A stretch of DNA of 43,346 nucleotides, taken from the IMG/VR virus record IMGVR_UViG_3300034105_001793, positions 1 to 43,346 of that record. The stretch is one strand, 5' to 3'. The notes beneath the pieces are model-generated. The model searched no databases and had not been told where the DNA came from. It was given only the letters and a program-made list of their open reading frames with translations. Position 1 is the first letter of the stretch. Every line of letters begins with the position of its first letter. A program made the translations under genes and the position numbers. The DNA is from a virus. This document shows, in pieces, positions 1 through 7,578 of the stretch.

Positions 1-14
1 AAATATTTTTTTAT

Positions 15-593
15 TCATTTTTTTATAAATGATCCTATTAAAACTTTTCTAAACTCTTCATATTTAAATTTTTCTAAATTATTTTCAATTACTGATTTTT
101 TAATATTTGAGTATTTAGATTCATATGGATAGATCCAACCAGCAGATTCTGCAAAAGAATTATATCCTTCTGGCTGCTCATCATCATAATAATCATGAAG
201 CATAATAACATCATCTTTTTTTAGATATTTACTAAACACGTTGAATTCATGCTCTTTATAGCCACCATCACAAAATAATAATGTTTTTCCAGAACTTTGT
301 ATAAAATCTTTAATTTCATTTTCTGAAGCAAAACAATCTTTTGTAATAAATTGAATATCTGATTCATATTTAACCCTATAACCATCTGTTATATCATAAG
401 ATATGACTTTTGCAGTTTCTTTTTTATTTTTAAAAAACCAATAAGTTAATCCACCCATATAATACCCTATTTCAATAATAGTATCAAAAGAGTTAATGAC
501 TGAACCTAATTCTTGTAATGCATTTATAGGTTGGCTTATATGTAAGCCATCCATGTAAGTTACTGATCCGTGTTGTACAATTTCGTTTCCCAT
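15..593 (-). CDS. SAM-dependent methyltransferase-like protein
   Basis: The 192-residue product looks like a class I (Rossmann-fold) methyltransferase of the small-molecule or sugar-modifying kind. Residues about 39-50 (IIEIGYYMGGLT) resemble the glycine-rich SAM-binding motif I. The segment LLFCDGGYKEHEFNVF followed by LKKDDVIMLHDYYDD resembles the strand-acid-then-HDY arrangement of TylF/CmcI-like enzymes. It is the last gene of a minus-strand series of four glycosyltransferase-like genes, which suggests it decorates a sugar or glycoprotein made by them. The start is an ATG placed 4 nt after the stop of the upstream gene, with an A-rich leader (AAATAAATAAAAAC) and no Shine-Dalgarno sequence. 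The fold assignment rests on motif shape only; substrate and partner are unknown. Confidence 0.6.
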   Translation of the reverse strand: MGNEIVQHGSVTYMDGLHISQPINALQELGSVINSFDTIIEIGYYMGGLTYWFFKNKKETAKVISYDITDGYRVKYESDIQFITKDCFASENEIKDFIQSSGKTLLFCDGGYKEHEFNVFSKYLKKDDVIMLHDYYDDEQPEGYNSFAESAGWIYPYESKYSNIKKSVIENNLEKFKYEEFRKVLIGSFIKK

Positions 594-597
594 GTTT

Positions 598-1347
598 TTA
601 TTTATTTAAATATTCCATACTCCAAGGTTGTCCTCCAGCAAAATGTCTTATTATTGTGTTTTCTTTAAAGCTTTTTACAATATTATATTGTTGTAGGAAT
701 TTGCTTATATCATCATCTTGTTCTTCTTCAAGAAGAGTAGTATTCCATTCTGGTCCTTTAATATCTACATGTTTATGAAGAGTTTGTATATCATAATATG
801 TATGAGGGGTTATATTTGAATGCCATCCATAATTTTCTATTTCAAAAAAAGACTTATCACTATGTGATTGAATTCCGCATAAGCTATACCACGCAGCTTG
901 TTCTCTGAAATTTTGCCAATGGTCATAATATTTGCATGTATTGTAAAAAGAATCATCCAATATTCTATTAATTAAATCTATGCTCCATTCATTTATTTTT
1001 ATACTAAAATTACCCATGCAATGAGTATTTCCATTATCTATGGAATAAGAAAAACTTTTACTTGTTAGATATGCATAATCATTTTTTACAATAGCCATAT
1101 CAGCATCAAAATGAGTAACAATATCTCCCATTTTAAATATTCCACTATTTATAAAATTCCTTATGATAGAAAATTTCCACCATGTTGGGTTGGCTCTTAT
1201 TAATTCTAATGGATAATCATTTTTAATTTCAATATAATTAAAATCATGTTTTTTAGCATATTCTTTATTTTGTGGGGAAATAAAATTGTCAAAAAGATTT
1301 TGCTTATCACATTTATATCTAGCTATTACTAATAAGTGTTTGTTCAT
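598..1347 (-). CDS. Glycosyltransferase-like protein (GT34-like, DxD motif)
   Basis: This 249-residue protein carries HFDADMAIV, a DxD motif that binds the metal and nucleotide-sugar phosphates in GT-A fold glycosyltransferases. The context (an N-terminal LLVIARYKCD strand, a WWKFSIIRNF segment before the DxD, and a later region with conserved His and Trp ending HFAGGQPW) resembles the galactosyl/mannosyltransferase family GT34. No signal peptide or membrane segment is visible, so it probably acts in the host cytoplasm. Its start overlaps the end of the upstream glycosyltransferase-like gene by 29 nt, a sign of translational coupling. The sugar donor and acceptor cannot be read from the sequence. 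GT-A fold is fairly secure; the family assignment is tentative. Confidence 0.65.
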   Translation of the reverse strand: MNKHLLVIARYKCDKQNLFDNFISPQNKEYAKKHDFNYIEIKNDYPLELIRANPTWWKFSIIRNFINSGIFKMGDIVTHFDADMAIVKNDYAYLTSKSFSYSIDNGNTHCMGNFSIKINEWSIDLINRILDDSFYNTCKYYDHWQNFREQAAWYSLCGIQSHSDKSFFEIENYGWHSNITPHTYYDIQTLHKHVDIKGPEWNTTLLEEEQDDDISKFLQQYNIVKSFKENTIIRHFAGGQPWSMEYLNK

Positions 1348-2107
1348 TTAATATTTTTAATGTTGTTAAAAACGACCCCTCTATCGAGCAGTTTCTATTG
1401 TACCAATCTATGCACTGTTTAGACATTTCCTCCCACTGATCTCTTGAACAAGAGTTTATTTTTTCTTTAACTTCTCTTGGATTTTTTGCATAAAAATAAT
1501 GCTTATTCTCAACAAGCGGTTCATAATAATCATTAAAAGTATCCCATGTGAAAATAGGAACAACTCCAAGAGCCATATATTCAATATCTCTTTGACATTT
1601 ATTACCAAATCCCTCTAAAGAAAGTCCAAATTTACAATTCGATAAAGTATTCAAATACTCTTCGTTTGTGTATTTGTGAGGATTTGAAGAAAAATTAAAA
1701 TTAAAATCATACTCATCTACAGCTAAATTCCAATCATATTTTGTCCTGTTAACATATTGAATATAGTTTTCTGCACATCCAACAAATATAGATTTTATTC
1801 CTCTTGATTCATAAGATTTTACATGATTATCCTCTATAAATGAATTTAATTTTTTAGGGAATCTAGGCCAATAAATCCAAGGTCTAGTATTATTTTGTTT
1901 GATTACTTCATTAGCAAATAATGCAAAATCAAAATAAGGTAAGTTAGAAACCCTGTCATGTTCATGAAGAAGTATTTTTTTATCACTATCAATCCATGAA
2001 TAAGAATCTGTAGATTTTTCCACTTTGCAATATCCAAGTTCATTCCAGCAATCAACTAATTCCTGAAAACTATCTGACCATGATACATTTGCTTTAAATA
2101 TTTTCAT
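1319..2107 (-). CDS. Glycosyltransferase-like protein (exostosin/GT-B-like C-terminal half)
   Basis: This 262-residue protein has LEGFGNKCQRDIEYMALG followed by VVPIFTWDTF in its second half. That pattern resembles the nucleotide-sugar-binding part of exostosin-like and related GT-B transferases, where a Gly-rich loop is followed by an acidic residue and a hydrophobic strand. The N-terminal half is less recognisable and has many aromatic residues (WIYWPRFPK). It overlaps both neighbours (14 nt with the upstream gene, 29 nt with the downstream one), so it is translated as part of the glycosyltransferase series. The base composition is very AT-rich compared with the capsid genes of the same window, which is compatible with separate acquisition. 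The family call is uncertain. Confidence 0.5.
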   Translation of the reverse strand: MKIFKANVSWSDSFQELVDCWNELGYCKVEKSTDSYSWIDSDKKILLHEHDRVSNLPYFDFALFANEVIKQNNTRPWIYWPRFPKKLNSFIEDNHVKSYESRGIKSIFVGCAENYIQYVNRTKYDWNLAVDEYDFNFNFSSNPHKYTNEEYLNTLSNCKFGLSLEGFGNKCQRDIEYMALGVVPIFTWDTFNDYYEPLVENKHYFYAKNPREVKEKINSCSRDQWEEMSKQCIDWYNRNCSIEGSFLTTLKILNEQTLISNS

Positions 2108-2918
2108 TACTTAATCTTTCTATTTCATAAAGAGTTATCAAGTCTTCTTGATTAGATCTTTGTTTTAAAATACTAATTAGTAAATTTTTAAATTGATTTT
2201 TATCAAAACCATGATTATCTTCTTTAAAAAAATGAAAGTGAAAATTAATTAATTTGTTTCCATATAATGTAACATTATTGCTTTCTAATTTTAAATATGA
2301 AAAGTTGCCTTCAAATTTTTCATTCATGAATTTCCACCAACCAACATTATAATTAATTGGCAAATTTGTGGTTTTAAATTTTTTGCAAGATAATTCTAAA
2401 GCTTTTTGTTCAAAATATATATTAAGTTTTTCATGTTGATCATATAGCCTTTTCCATTCAATTAAAAACTCAATATTCTTAATAATGACAAAGCCACAAT
2501 TAAAGAAACCAACTTCATTTTCATTAGCAAAATTATTTGAATAATGGGGAGTTACTAATGCATCATTAGTATCTTTATATATAAACTCATCAATACTATT
2601 AATAAATATATGATCTGTATCGCACCATAAAACTATATCATTAGATGATTGTAGAATTTTTAAAGTATGTTCAAATTTGATTTTGATTATATTTTTAAAA
2701 TTATTCAATAATTTATTATTATTTTCAACATGACTACCATCTTCCAATTCATCATATTTATAACATTTCAAATTATTAAAATTATTATTTAAGTAATCAA
2801 AGCAATAACTATCACAGGCTAAATCATATATATGATTAGTATGATATAAATCAAAAGTTTTTTTCATCAATAAAAAATCTTTTAAACAGCTTTGAGTTAC
2901 AACAGCAGATATTTTCAT
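2094..2918 (-). CDS. Glycosyltransferase-like protein with DxD motif
   Basis: The 274-residue product begins with a beta strand (MKISAVVTQS) and has IVLWCDTDHIFINSIDEF at about residues 95-112. The DTD there matches the metal-binding DxD of GT-A glycosyltransferases such as GT8. Downstream, NEVGFFNCGFVIIKN resembles the stretch where GT8-like enzymes place a conserved N-x-G-(F/V) before a hydrophobic strand, and HFHFF near the end could supply the metal-binding His. It starts with ATGA overlapping the stop of the upstream GT2-like gene and ends 14 nt inside the next gene. Extremely AT-rich with runs of Asn and Lys. The donor sugar is unknown. Confidence 0.6.
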   Translation of the reverse strand: MKISAVVTQSCLKDFLLMKKTFDLYHTNHIYDLACDSYCFDYLNNNFNNLKCYKYDELEDGSHVENNNKLLNNFKNIIKIKFEHTLKILQSSNDIVLWCDTDHIFINSIDEFIYKDTNDALVTPHYSNNFANENEVGFFNCGFVIIKNIEFLIEWKRLYDQHEKLNIYFEQKALELSCKKFKTTNLPINYNVGWWKFMNEKFEGNFSYLKLESNNVTLYGNKLINFHFHFFKEDNHGFDKNQFKNLLISILKQRSNQEDLITLYEIERLSNENI

Positions 2919-3619
2919 TTATATTTATTTCTTATTTCAAAAACCTCCTCCACGGCTTTATTTATATTATTAGAAGACGAGGAGATTCCATTTGGATTTC
3001 TATAATATAGCCCAACAAGACTATCCAACGCTTTCAATTTACCTCCACCTTTTAAAATACGAAACCACATATCATAATCAGCAGCGGAGAAGTATTTAGT
3101 ATCAAAATTTCCAAATCTTTCGTGAATACTCTTTCTCCAAACAGGTAGACAGTGAGGAGAATTATGCTCCATTTGATTTTCTAGAGTGCCATCTAAAGCT
3201 GGATGATAAATCTCAGAACAACAAAATTCAAATACTTCATTTGGAACTTCGCTGAATAATGTTGGCCCATAGCATAAATCATACTCTGGATTCTTTTCCA
3301 TGAAAGAAACCTGATTTTCTAATGAGTCAAAAGCCCTACGATCATCAGTATTCCAATTTGTGAGGATATTTGAAGATGACAAATCTATTCCAAAATTCCA
3401 CGCTTCATATACTGAGCATTTACCAAGTTTATGGTATTTGAAATTACGAAAAGACAAAAATGGCTCGATTATTTTAAAATCGCGATCATCATCATTGCAA
3501 TCTAATAAAAGAATCTCAGACTGTGGAAAAATAGTCTGTCTCTTAACATCAATCAAAAATTCATATAAGAAATCTGAAGACTTATAGATGGAAGTAATTA
3601 TTGATACTCTGTAATCCAT
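2915..3619 (-). CDS. Family 2 glycosyltransferase
   Basis: This 234-residue protein starts with VSIITSIYKSSDFLYEFLIDVKRQT, the typical N-terminal strand and helix of GT2 (GT-A) enzymes. It continues with ILLLDCNDDD and ILTNWNTDDRRAFDSLENQV, where the TDD is the DxD-type nucleotide-sugar site, and FSAADYDMWFRIL, the acidic catalytic-base motif (E/D-D-x-x-x-W) common in GT2. It is the promoter-proximal gene of the glycosyltransferase series and overlaps the next gene by ATGA. Its ATG lies in the 3' arm of a short 5-bp inverted repeat (3617-3621 with 3627-3631), which is probably too weak to matter. The likely role is adding a sugar to a virion protein, DNA or host surface glycan; which one cannot be said. 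Confidence 0.8.
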   Translation of the reverse strand: MDYRVSIITSIYKSSDFLYEFLIDVKRQTIFPQSEILLLDCNDDDRDFKIIEPFLSFRNFKYHKLGKCSVYEAWNFGIDLSSSNILTNWNTDDRRAFDSLENQVSFMEKNPEYDLCYGPTLFSEVPNEVFEFCCSEIYHPALDGTLENQMEHNSPHCLPVWRKSIHERFGNFDTKYFSAADYDMWFRILKGGGKLKALDSLVGLYYRNPNGISSSSNNINKAVEEVFEIRNKYK

Positions 3620-3639
3620 GCTTAATGCATGATAATAAA

Positions 3640-4611
3640 TCAGAGATCGTCTTCTTCAATAAAAACTTGAACCTCTGATAAATAAGTCCATTCACCTAGA
3701 ATTTCTTCATGCTCTAAGAATTCAGAGTCATCCCAATCCCACTCTGTATCATCTTCATCACTTAAAAGAAAATCTTCTGAAGCCATAGACGAAACAGGTT
3801 TCTTGCTCCAAAACTTACAACTCCAATAACGAGCTTTCCATTTTGGGCCAACATTAGTATCGCACTGATGTCTTGCTCTAAAGTTCTTTCTGCGATTTGG
3901 ATCATCTCTTTTGATCTCCATGTTAGGATCTCCAAACTTCACCATTACGACGTTGCCCTTGTCATTCTTGACATACACGCCAAACTTCTTGTTGGAACCG
4001 CTAGGCAGTCTGAATGGCTTGTTGAGAGTCTTCTTTTCAGCTTCTGAATACTCGATATCGAATAGATCAATATTAGCTTCATCATCTAAATCTACATTCG
4101 CTTTGATCAAATCAATTCTAGCCAAATCAAAATCAATAGAATCAAATTCCCAAAAACAATCTTCAGAATTCTGTTCGTAATATAATTCAGAACCAGAAGC
4201 AACATCTTGATCAGCGGCACGATAAGAATCTTTAACTTTACCTCCGCGCATCATTTTTAAGAACATATTAACTCTCGCCATAGCCCAGCTGCTTCTGCTT
4301 TGATTTGGGCGATGAGAAGATGAAAAAGCACCAAGACCTCTTCTGTAAACTTTTTTCAACTGAGACAATGAAACTTTCTTGTCATACTTTTCATTATGAG
4401 AAGTAACTTTTTCTTGAAGAGAGTTTGTAATTTTTTCGGCAAACTCAATTTTTCCACCGTCAGTTCCAGCAGATCCTTTTTTGTTTTTATCTGAACCTGT
4501 TTTTTGATCAGATTTCGGAGCAGGAGTTTGAGCGGAGCTTCTCGGCCCAGATCTTTTTGCTTCCGAGTTATCAAACAACTCTTTGATTCTTAAAGAAAAG
4601 TCAACTTCCAT
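3640..4611 (-). CDS. Charged phage protein of unknown function
   Basis: I do not recognise a function. The 323-residue product has a polar, low-complexity N-terminus (about residues 18-50, rich in Lys, Ser, Gly and Pro). Next comes a compact segment at about residues 87-120 containing VYRRGLGAFSSSHRP and SWAMARVNMFLKMM, then a strongly acidic C-terminal half (DDTEWDWDDSEF). The middle segment resembles a short motif I recall from many uncharacterised phage and large-virus proteins (R-G-x-G-A-[FY] ... RP ... W-A-x-A-R-V-N-x-F); I give that recollection low weight. A GTGTAA element lies 14 nt upstream of the ATG, so the gene may have its own phage promoter inside the nrd transcription unit. It lies between the ribonucleotide reductase and glycosyltransferase genes. 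Confidence 0.6.
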   Translation of the reverse strand: MEVDFSLRIKELFDNSEAKRSGPRSSAQTPAPKSDQKTGSDKNKKGSAGTDGGKIEFAEKITNSLQEKVTSHNEKYDKKVSLSQLKKVYRRGLGAFSSSHRPNQSRSSWAMARVNMFLKMMRGGKVKDSYRAADQDVASGSELYYEQNSEDCFWEFDSIDFDLARIDLIKANVDLDDEANIDLFDIEYSEAEKKTLNKPFRLPSGSNKKFGVYVKNDKGNVVMVKFGDPNMEIKRDDPNRRKNFRARHQCDTNVGPKWKARYWSCKFWSKKPVSSMASEDFLLSDEDDTEWDWDDSEFLEHEEILGEWTYLSEVQVFIEEDDL

Positions 4612-4625
4612 ATATATAAAAGATA

Positions 4626-4631
4626 TTACAC
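4626..4631 (-). promoter_or_regulatory. GTGTAA promoter-like element upstream of the charged unknown gene
   Basis: On the minus strand this reads AGTGTAATA, ending 14 nt before the ATG of the charged unknown gene at 4611. It is the same core found upstream of seven other starts in this window. No paired -35 hexamer is visible. Promoter function is inferred from recurrence only. Confidence 0.5.
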
Positions 4632-4643
4632 TTTTTTTTTAAT

Positions 4644-6296
4644 TTATGCCTCACAAGTTTTGCAAGACATGATCGATCTTGCGAGTTCTTGAGCGGGATT
4701 AGCACTTCGCTGATAATACATTCCCTTGATACCGCTTTCCCAAGCGAATATCATTAATTCATTAACATCTTTTGGCGATGAATTTGGAGGAATCATAACA
4801 TTCAAACTCTGCCCTTGATCAATATACTTTTGTCTTTGCGCAGCTTGAATAACGATCTCTTTTTGAGAGATTTCTCCGAAAGTCTTGAATACTTCTTTTT
4901 CTTCTATTGTTAAGAAATCAAGATGCTGAACGCTTCCGCCGTGAACAAGAATAGATTTCCAAATTTCCTGATTGTCCATTTCTTTACAAGCAAGCAATTC
5001 TTTTAAGTGTGGATTTTTATAAGTGAATTTTCCTTTAGCTAAATCCTTCACGAAGTAATTACTGTTCAGTGGCTCAATTGATGGAGACACTTGCCCGAGA
5101 ATAAACGAGCTTGAAGTGGTGGGAGCTACTGCCAATGTAGTAGAATTTCTACGAGCGTAGCCTTTCAACAATGGAGGCTCGCCAAAAATAGAAGCAAGAT
5201 CTTGAGAAGCTTTGTCTGCGAGATTGCGAATGCTTTGCCAGATTGACATATTCAATAGCTTAGCTTCCATAGATTCGAAAGAAACCATTTTAGATTGAAG
5301 GTATGTATGCCATCCAAGAACACCAACACCAAGCGCACGCTGATTGATAGCAAACTTTCTTGGAGCTTCCATGAATGGCATAGACTCTGTCTTTTCGATA
5401 AACTCGCTCATCACTGCGTCCAAGAAGAAAACAAGAGTTTCGACAGCATCAGTTTTTACAATCTCGTCCCATTTTTCGAGATTTAGAGAAGAAAGATTAC
5501 AAACAAAAGATTCATCTTCTGATGTCGAAAGCATGATTTCGTTGCATAGATTACTAGCATTGATAGTCAACCCCTTATCTTTATAAACCTGTGGAGCTTG
5601 CTCGTTGGCGTTGTCAGAAAAGAATAGGTATGGATAGCCACTTTCAAATCTCTTTTTAATAACCAAGCCCCAAATTTTGCGAAGATCTTTATCGCCATCA
5701 ATCATTCTCTTCATCCATTCATTGGATACACAAACACCAATCGACATGTCTTGAATCTCATGACCGTCTGAGCGAATTTTCAAAAACTCTTCGATATCTG
5801 GATGATCGATTGGAAGATAAGCAGCAAAAGAACCCCTTCGAACATTACCTTGAGAAACAACATTCATGATCTTATCGTACAATTCCATAAAATGCACAGA
5901 GCCAGTAGATTCTCCACCAGAACTAATTGGTGCGCCACGACCGCGAAGCGCTCCAAAATATGCAGAGGTTCCACCTCCAGCTTTGGTCATCATTGCCACT
6001 TCAGATAACTTATAACCAGCAATCTGCTCTAGCTTGTCTGAAATGTAAGAACCAAAACAACTAATCGGCAATCCTCTGGATCTTCCAAAGTTACTCCAAA
6101 TCGGAGAAGACAAAGAGTAAAAACCAGAAGCCAAGTATGACTCAAACTTCTTAGCAAACCCATCAATTCCTAAGTATTTTTCAGCAGTGTTTGCAATATC
6201 CAAAATTCTCTGTTCGGCAGTCTCCCCCGCTAGTAAATAGCCTCTTTCGAGAAATGTTCTCGAATCCGCATTAAGCCAATAGTATTTTTCAGTCAT
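4644..6296 (-). CDS. nrdA: Ribonucleoside-diphosphate reductase, large (alpha) subunit
   Basis: The enzyme reduces ribonucleoside diphosphates to deoxyribonucleotides for phage DNA synthesis. Active-site residues are visible. N249-C251-E253 sit in NLCNEI, the radical-site triad. C80 (PISCFG) and C266 (VCNLSS) are the redox pair. Y527-Y528 (GMYYQ) belong to the radical-transfer chain, and the C-terminal C545/C548 (SCKTCEA) is the re-reduction pair. At 550 residues it is much shorter than typical NrdA (about 750), because it begins almost directly at the catalytic region and lacks an N-terminal ATP cone, so dATP feedback inhibition is probably absent. It follows the beta-subunit gene after 2 nt, giving a nrdB-nrdA order in one transcript. 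Function is secure. Confidence 0.96.
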   Translation of the reverse strand: MTEKYYWLNADSRTFLERGYLLAGETAEQRILDIANTAEKYLGIDGFAKKFESYLASGFYSLSSPIWSNFGRSRGLPISCFGSYISDKLEQIAGYKLSEVAMMTKAGGGTSAYFGALRGRGAPISSGGESTGSVHFMELYDKIMNVVSQGNVRRGSFAAYLPIDHPDIEEFLKIRSDGHEIQDMSIGVCVSNEWMKRMIDGDKDLRKIWGLVIKKRFESGYPYLFFSDNANEQAPQVYKDKGLTINASNLCNEIMLSTSEDESFVCNLSSLNLEKWDEIVKTDAVETLVFFLDAVMSEFIEKTESMPFMEAPRKFAINQRALGVGVLGWHTYLQSKMVSFESMEAKLLNMSIWQSIRNLADKASQDLASIFGEPPLLKGYARRNSTTLAVAPTTSSSFILGQVSPSIEPLNSNYFVKDLAKGKFTYKNPHLKELLACKEMDNQEIWKSILVHGGSVQHLDFLTIEEKEVFKTFGEISQKEIVIQAAQRQKYIDQGQSLNVMIPPNSSPKDVNELMIFAWESGIKGMYYQRSANPAQELARSIMSCKTCEA

Positions 6297-6298
6297 AA

Positions 6299-7270
6299 TT
6301 AAAATAAGTCGTCTTCACCAAATGATTGATTCTTCTTTGAATATTCAACGGGTCTAGAACTGAAAAAGTCAGTCATGTTATTGCCCAAAAGTTCCTCTGA
6401 AAACCACATGGTCAATGATAACAATTTTTCATCAATTTCAAATACTTTTTTGAAACCGATTTGAATTAAAGATTCATTGATTCTGTTTTTGATGAACTCC
6501 TTAAGAATTGGGGAAGAAAGACATTCTTCATTCAGACCATTTACCATCCAATCTACGATCTTGCTTTCTGCTTCAAAAGCTTGAACTGCTTCGTGAGCAA
6601 TTCGGGATTCAAGCTCTGAATCAAATAGATCTGGATACTCTTCGCGAATGGTATTGATAATTTTAACGCCAACCAAAGCGTGAATATTTTCTTCGTTGCG
6701 AGTATACTTCACTTGCTGATCTGTATCCTTCAAAACGTTTTTGAAGCGAGCAAAATGATTGATGATGTAGAATTGGCTAAACAAAGAAACATTTTCGACG
6801 AAAAGAGTAAAGAGAATCAAGGCGTACAAATATTGTTTTTTTGAATCCTTATAGAATTTATGAGTATACTTTCTCAAGTATTTCACTCTACCCTGAATCC
6901 ACTCAAGCTTGAGATTTTCTTCAAAGATGTCCTCCAAATCAAGAACATTCAAAAGTCGCTCGTAAGCATTGTTGTGAATGACCTCTATGTTGGCCATAAC
7001 GTAGCCTAGATCCTGCATAGATGGATGCGGCAGATTGTCGCCCAGCTTTGCCCAGAAAGTCTTCACAGCTACCTCGATTTGGCCAATTGCCGACAAAGTT
7101 CTGACGATCACTTCTCTTTCTTGATCGCTCAAAGACACTTTGAATTGCTGAACGTCAGACTTAAAGTTGAATTCCTTGTCGGTCCAAAAGCCATTGTGCA
7201 TCGCCTCTATATATTGCTCAGTCCACGGATATTTATTCGGCTTTCTCGAAACCTGTTCTTCAAAAATCAT
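6299..7270 (-). CDS. nrdB: Ribonucleoside-diphosphate reductase, small (beta) subunit
   Basis: This is the radical-generating di-iron subunit that partners the adjacent alpha subunit. Counting from the ATG at 7270, likely metal ligands are E66, E96 and H99 (IEVIHNNAY), E159 (FVENVS), and E194 and H197 (EENIH). Y103 occupies the radical tyrosine position four residues after H99. The C-terminus (GEDDLF) fits the tail that docks on the alpha subunit. The frame is open to a TTG at 7318, but the ATG at 7270 is preferred: it gives 323 residues with a normal N-terminus (MIFEEQ) and lies 11 nt downstream of a GTGTAA element. It is the first gene of the leftward block facing the divergent region at 7271-7578. 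Confidence 0.95.
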   Translation of the reverse strand: MIFEEQVSRKPNKYPWTEQYIEAMHNGFWTDKEFNFKSDVQQFKVSLSDQEREVIVRTLSAIGQIEVAVKTFWAKLGDNLPHPSMQDLGYVMANIEVIHNNAYERLLNVLDLEDIFEENLKLEWIQGRVKYLRKYTHKFYKDSKKQYLYALILFTLFVENVSLFSQFYIINHFARFKNVLKDTDQQVKYTRNEENIHALVGVKIINTIREEYPDLFDSELESRIAHEAVQAFEAESKIVDWMVNGLNEECLSSPILKEFIKNRINESLIQIGFKKVFEIDEKLLSLTMWFSEELLGNNMTDFFSSRPVEYSKKNQSFGEDDLF

Positions 7271-7281
7271 AGTAGTATGTT

Positions 7282-7287
7282 TTACAC
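7282..7287 (-). promoter_or_regulatory. GTGTAA promoter-like element upstream of nrdB
   Basis: On the minus strand this reads TATAGTGTAAAAC, with the GTGTAA core ending 11 nt before the nrdB ATG. The upstream bases (GGCGTGGAGTATA) show no clear -35 box. If it acts as a -10 element, the transcript would start only a few bases before the ATG. Function is inferred from recurrence. Confidence 0.55.
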
Positions 7288-7339
7288 TATACTCCACGCC
7301 AATTCTAAAAGCCAGCAAAAATTTAGTGTAATTTTTTTC

Positions 7340-7367
7340 TTGACAAACAAAAAATAACGCCTACGAT
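7340..7367 (+). promoter_or_regulatory. Candidate sigma70-type promoter
   Basis: TTGACA at 7340-7345 is a perfect -35 hexamer, followed by a 16-nt spacer and TACGAT at 7362-7367 as a moderate -10. It points rightwards into the noncoding region ahead of the dUTPase block and lies about 210 nt upstream of the first gene. A GTGTAA copy on the same strand (7326-7331) lies just before it. It is weaker than the promoter at 7541-7569. Confidence 0.4.
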
Positions 7368-7452
7368 TACGTAGCTGCTTTGCGATTAAAAAAACAAGAA
7401 ACTTTGGATGAGCCAATAACAAACAACGATTAACCTACTACGAATACGATTA
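7364..7452 (+). repeat. Four CGATTA direct repeats in the divergent region
   Basis: CGATTA occurs at 7364-7369, 7383-7388, 7427-7432 and 7447-7452, all in the same orientation and within 90 nt. Spacing is 19, 44 and 20 nt between starts, roughly multiples of two helical turns. Flanks vary (TACGATTAC, TGCGATTAA, AACGATTAA, TACGATTAA). The array sits between divergent transcription units and next to a 14-bp inverted repeat, a layout expected of regulator binding sites or origin iterons. The role is inferred. Confidence 0.45.
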
Positions 7453-7526
7453 AATTAATTTTAAGTGAAGTGGTTCTTATCTTTTTTCGATTTTTGCAAT
7501 AGAAAGTTATCCAAAATTAATTTAAT
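7449..7526. repeat. 14-bp perfect inverted repeat in the divergent region
   Basis: ATTAAATTAATTTT at 7449-7462 is exactly complementary to AAAATTAATTTAAT at 7513-7526, with 50 nt between the arms. Each arm also contains the self-complementary core TTAATT/AATTAA. The pair could be two half-sites for a dimeric regulator, an AT-rich unwinding element, or the stem of a cruciform. The second arm ends 15 nt before the -35 box of the promoter at 7541. Confidence 0.5.
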
Positions 7527-7540
7527 GTGTGAATTTTTTG

Positions 7541-7569
7541 TTGACTGTGCATCTTAGTTGTGATAATAT
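7541..7569 (+). promoter_or_regulatory. Sigma70-type promoter of the rightward nucleotide-metabolism block
   Basis: TTGACT (7541-7546), a 17-nt spacer, and TAATAT (7564-7569) form a good host-type promoter. The first start codon (7579) lies only 9 nt after the -10 box, so the mRNA would begin at or within a few bases of the ATG. An in-frame TGA at 7573-7575 excludes an earlier start. This predicts a leaderless or near-leaderless first gene. Confidence 0.7.
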
Positions 7570-7578
7570 GCCTGATAT

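Noticed and set aside
3617-3631. Short inverted repeat covering the start codon of the GT2 gene
   Set aside because: Only 5 bp of stem with a 5-nt loop in AT-rich sequence; expected by chance, so no regulatory role is claimed.
7271-7318. TTG start adding 16 residues to nrdB
   Set aside because: The extension runs across the GTGTAA element and has no family resemblance. The ATG at 7270 gives a normal NrdB N-terminus.
7326-7331. GTGTAA on the plus strand in the divergent region
   Set aside because: No gene start follows for about 250 nt and it lies next to a sigma70-type -35 box, so it is noted but not called a promoter of its own.
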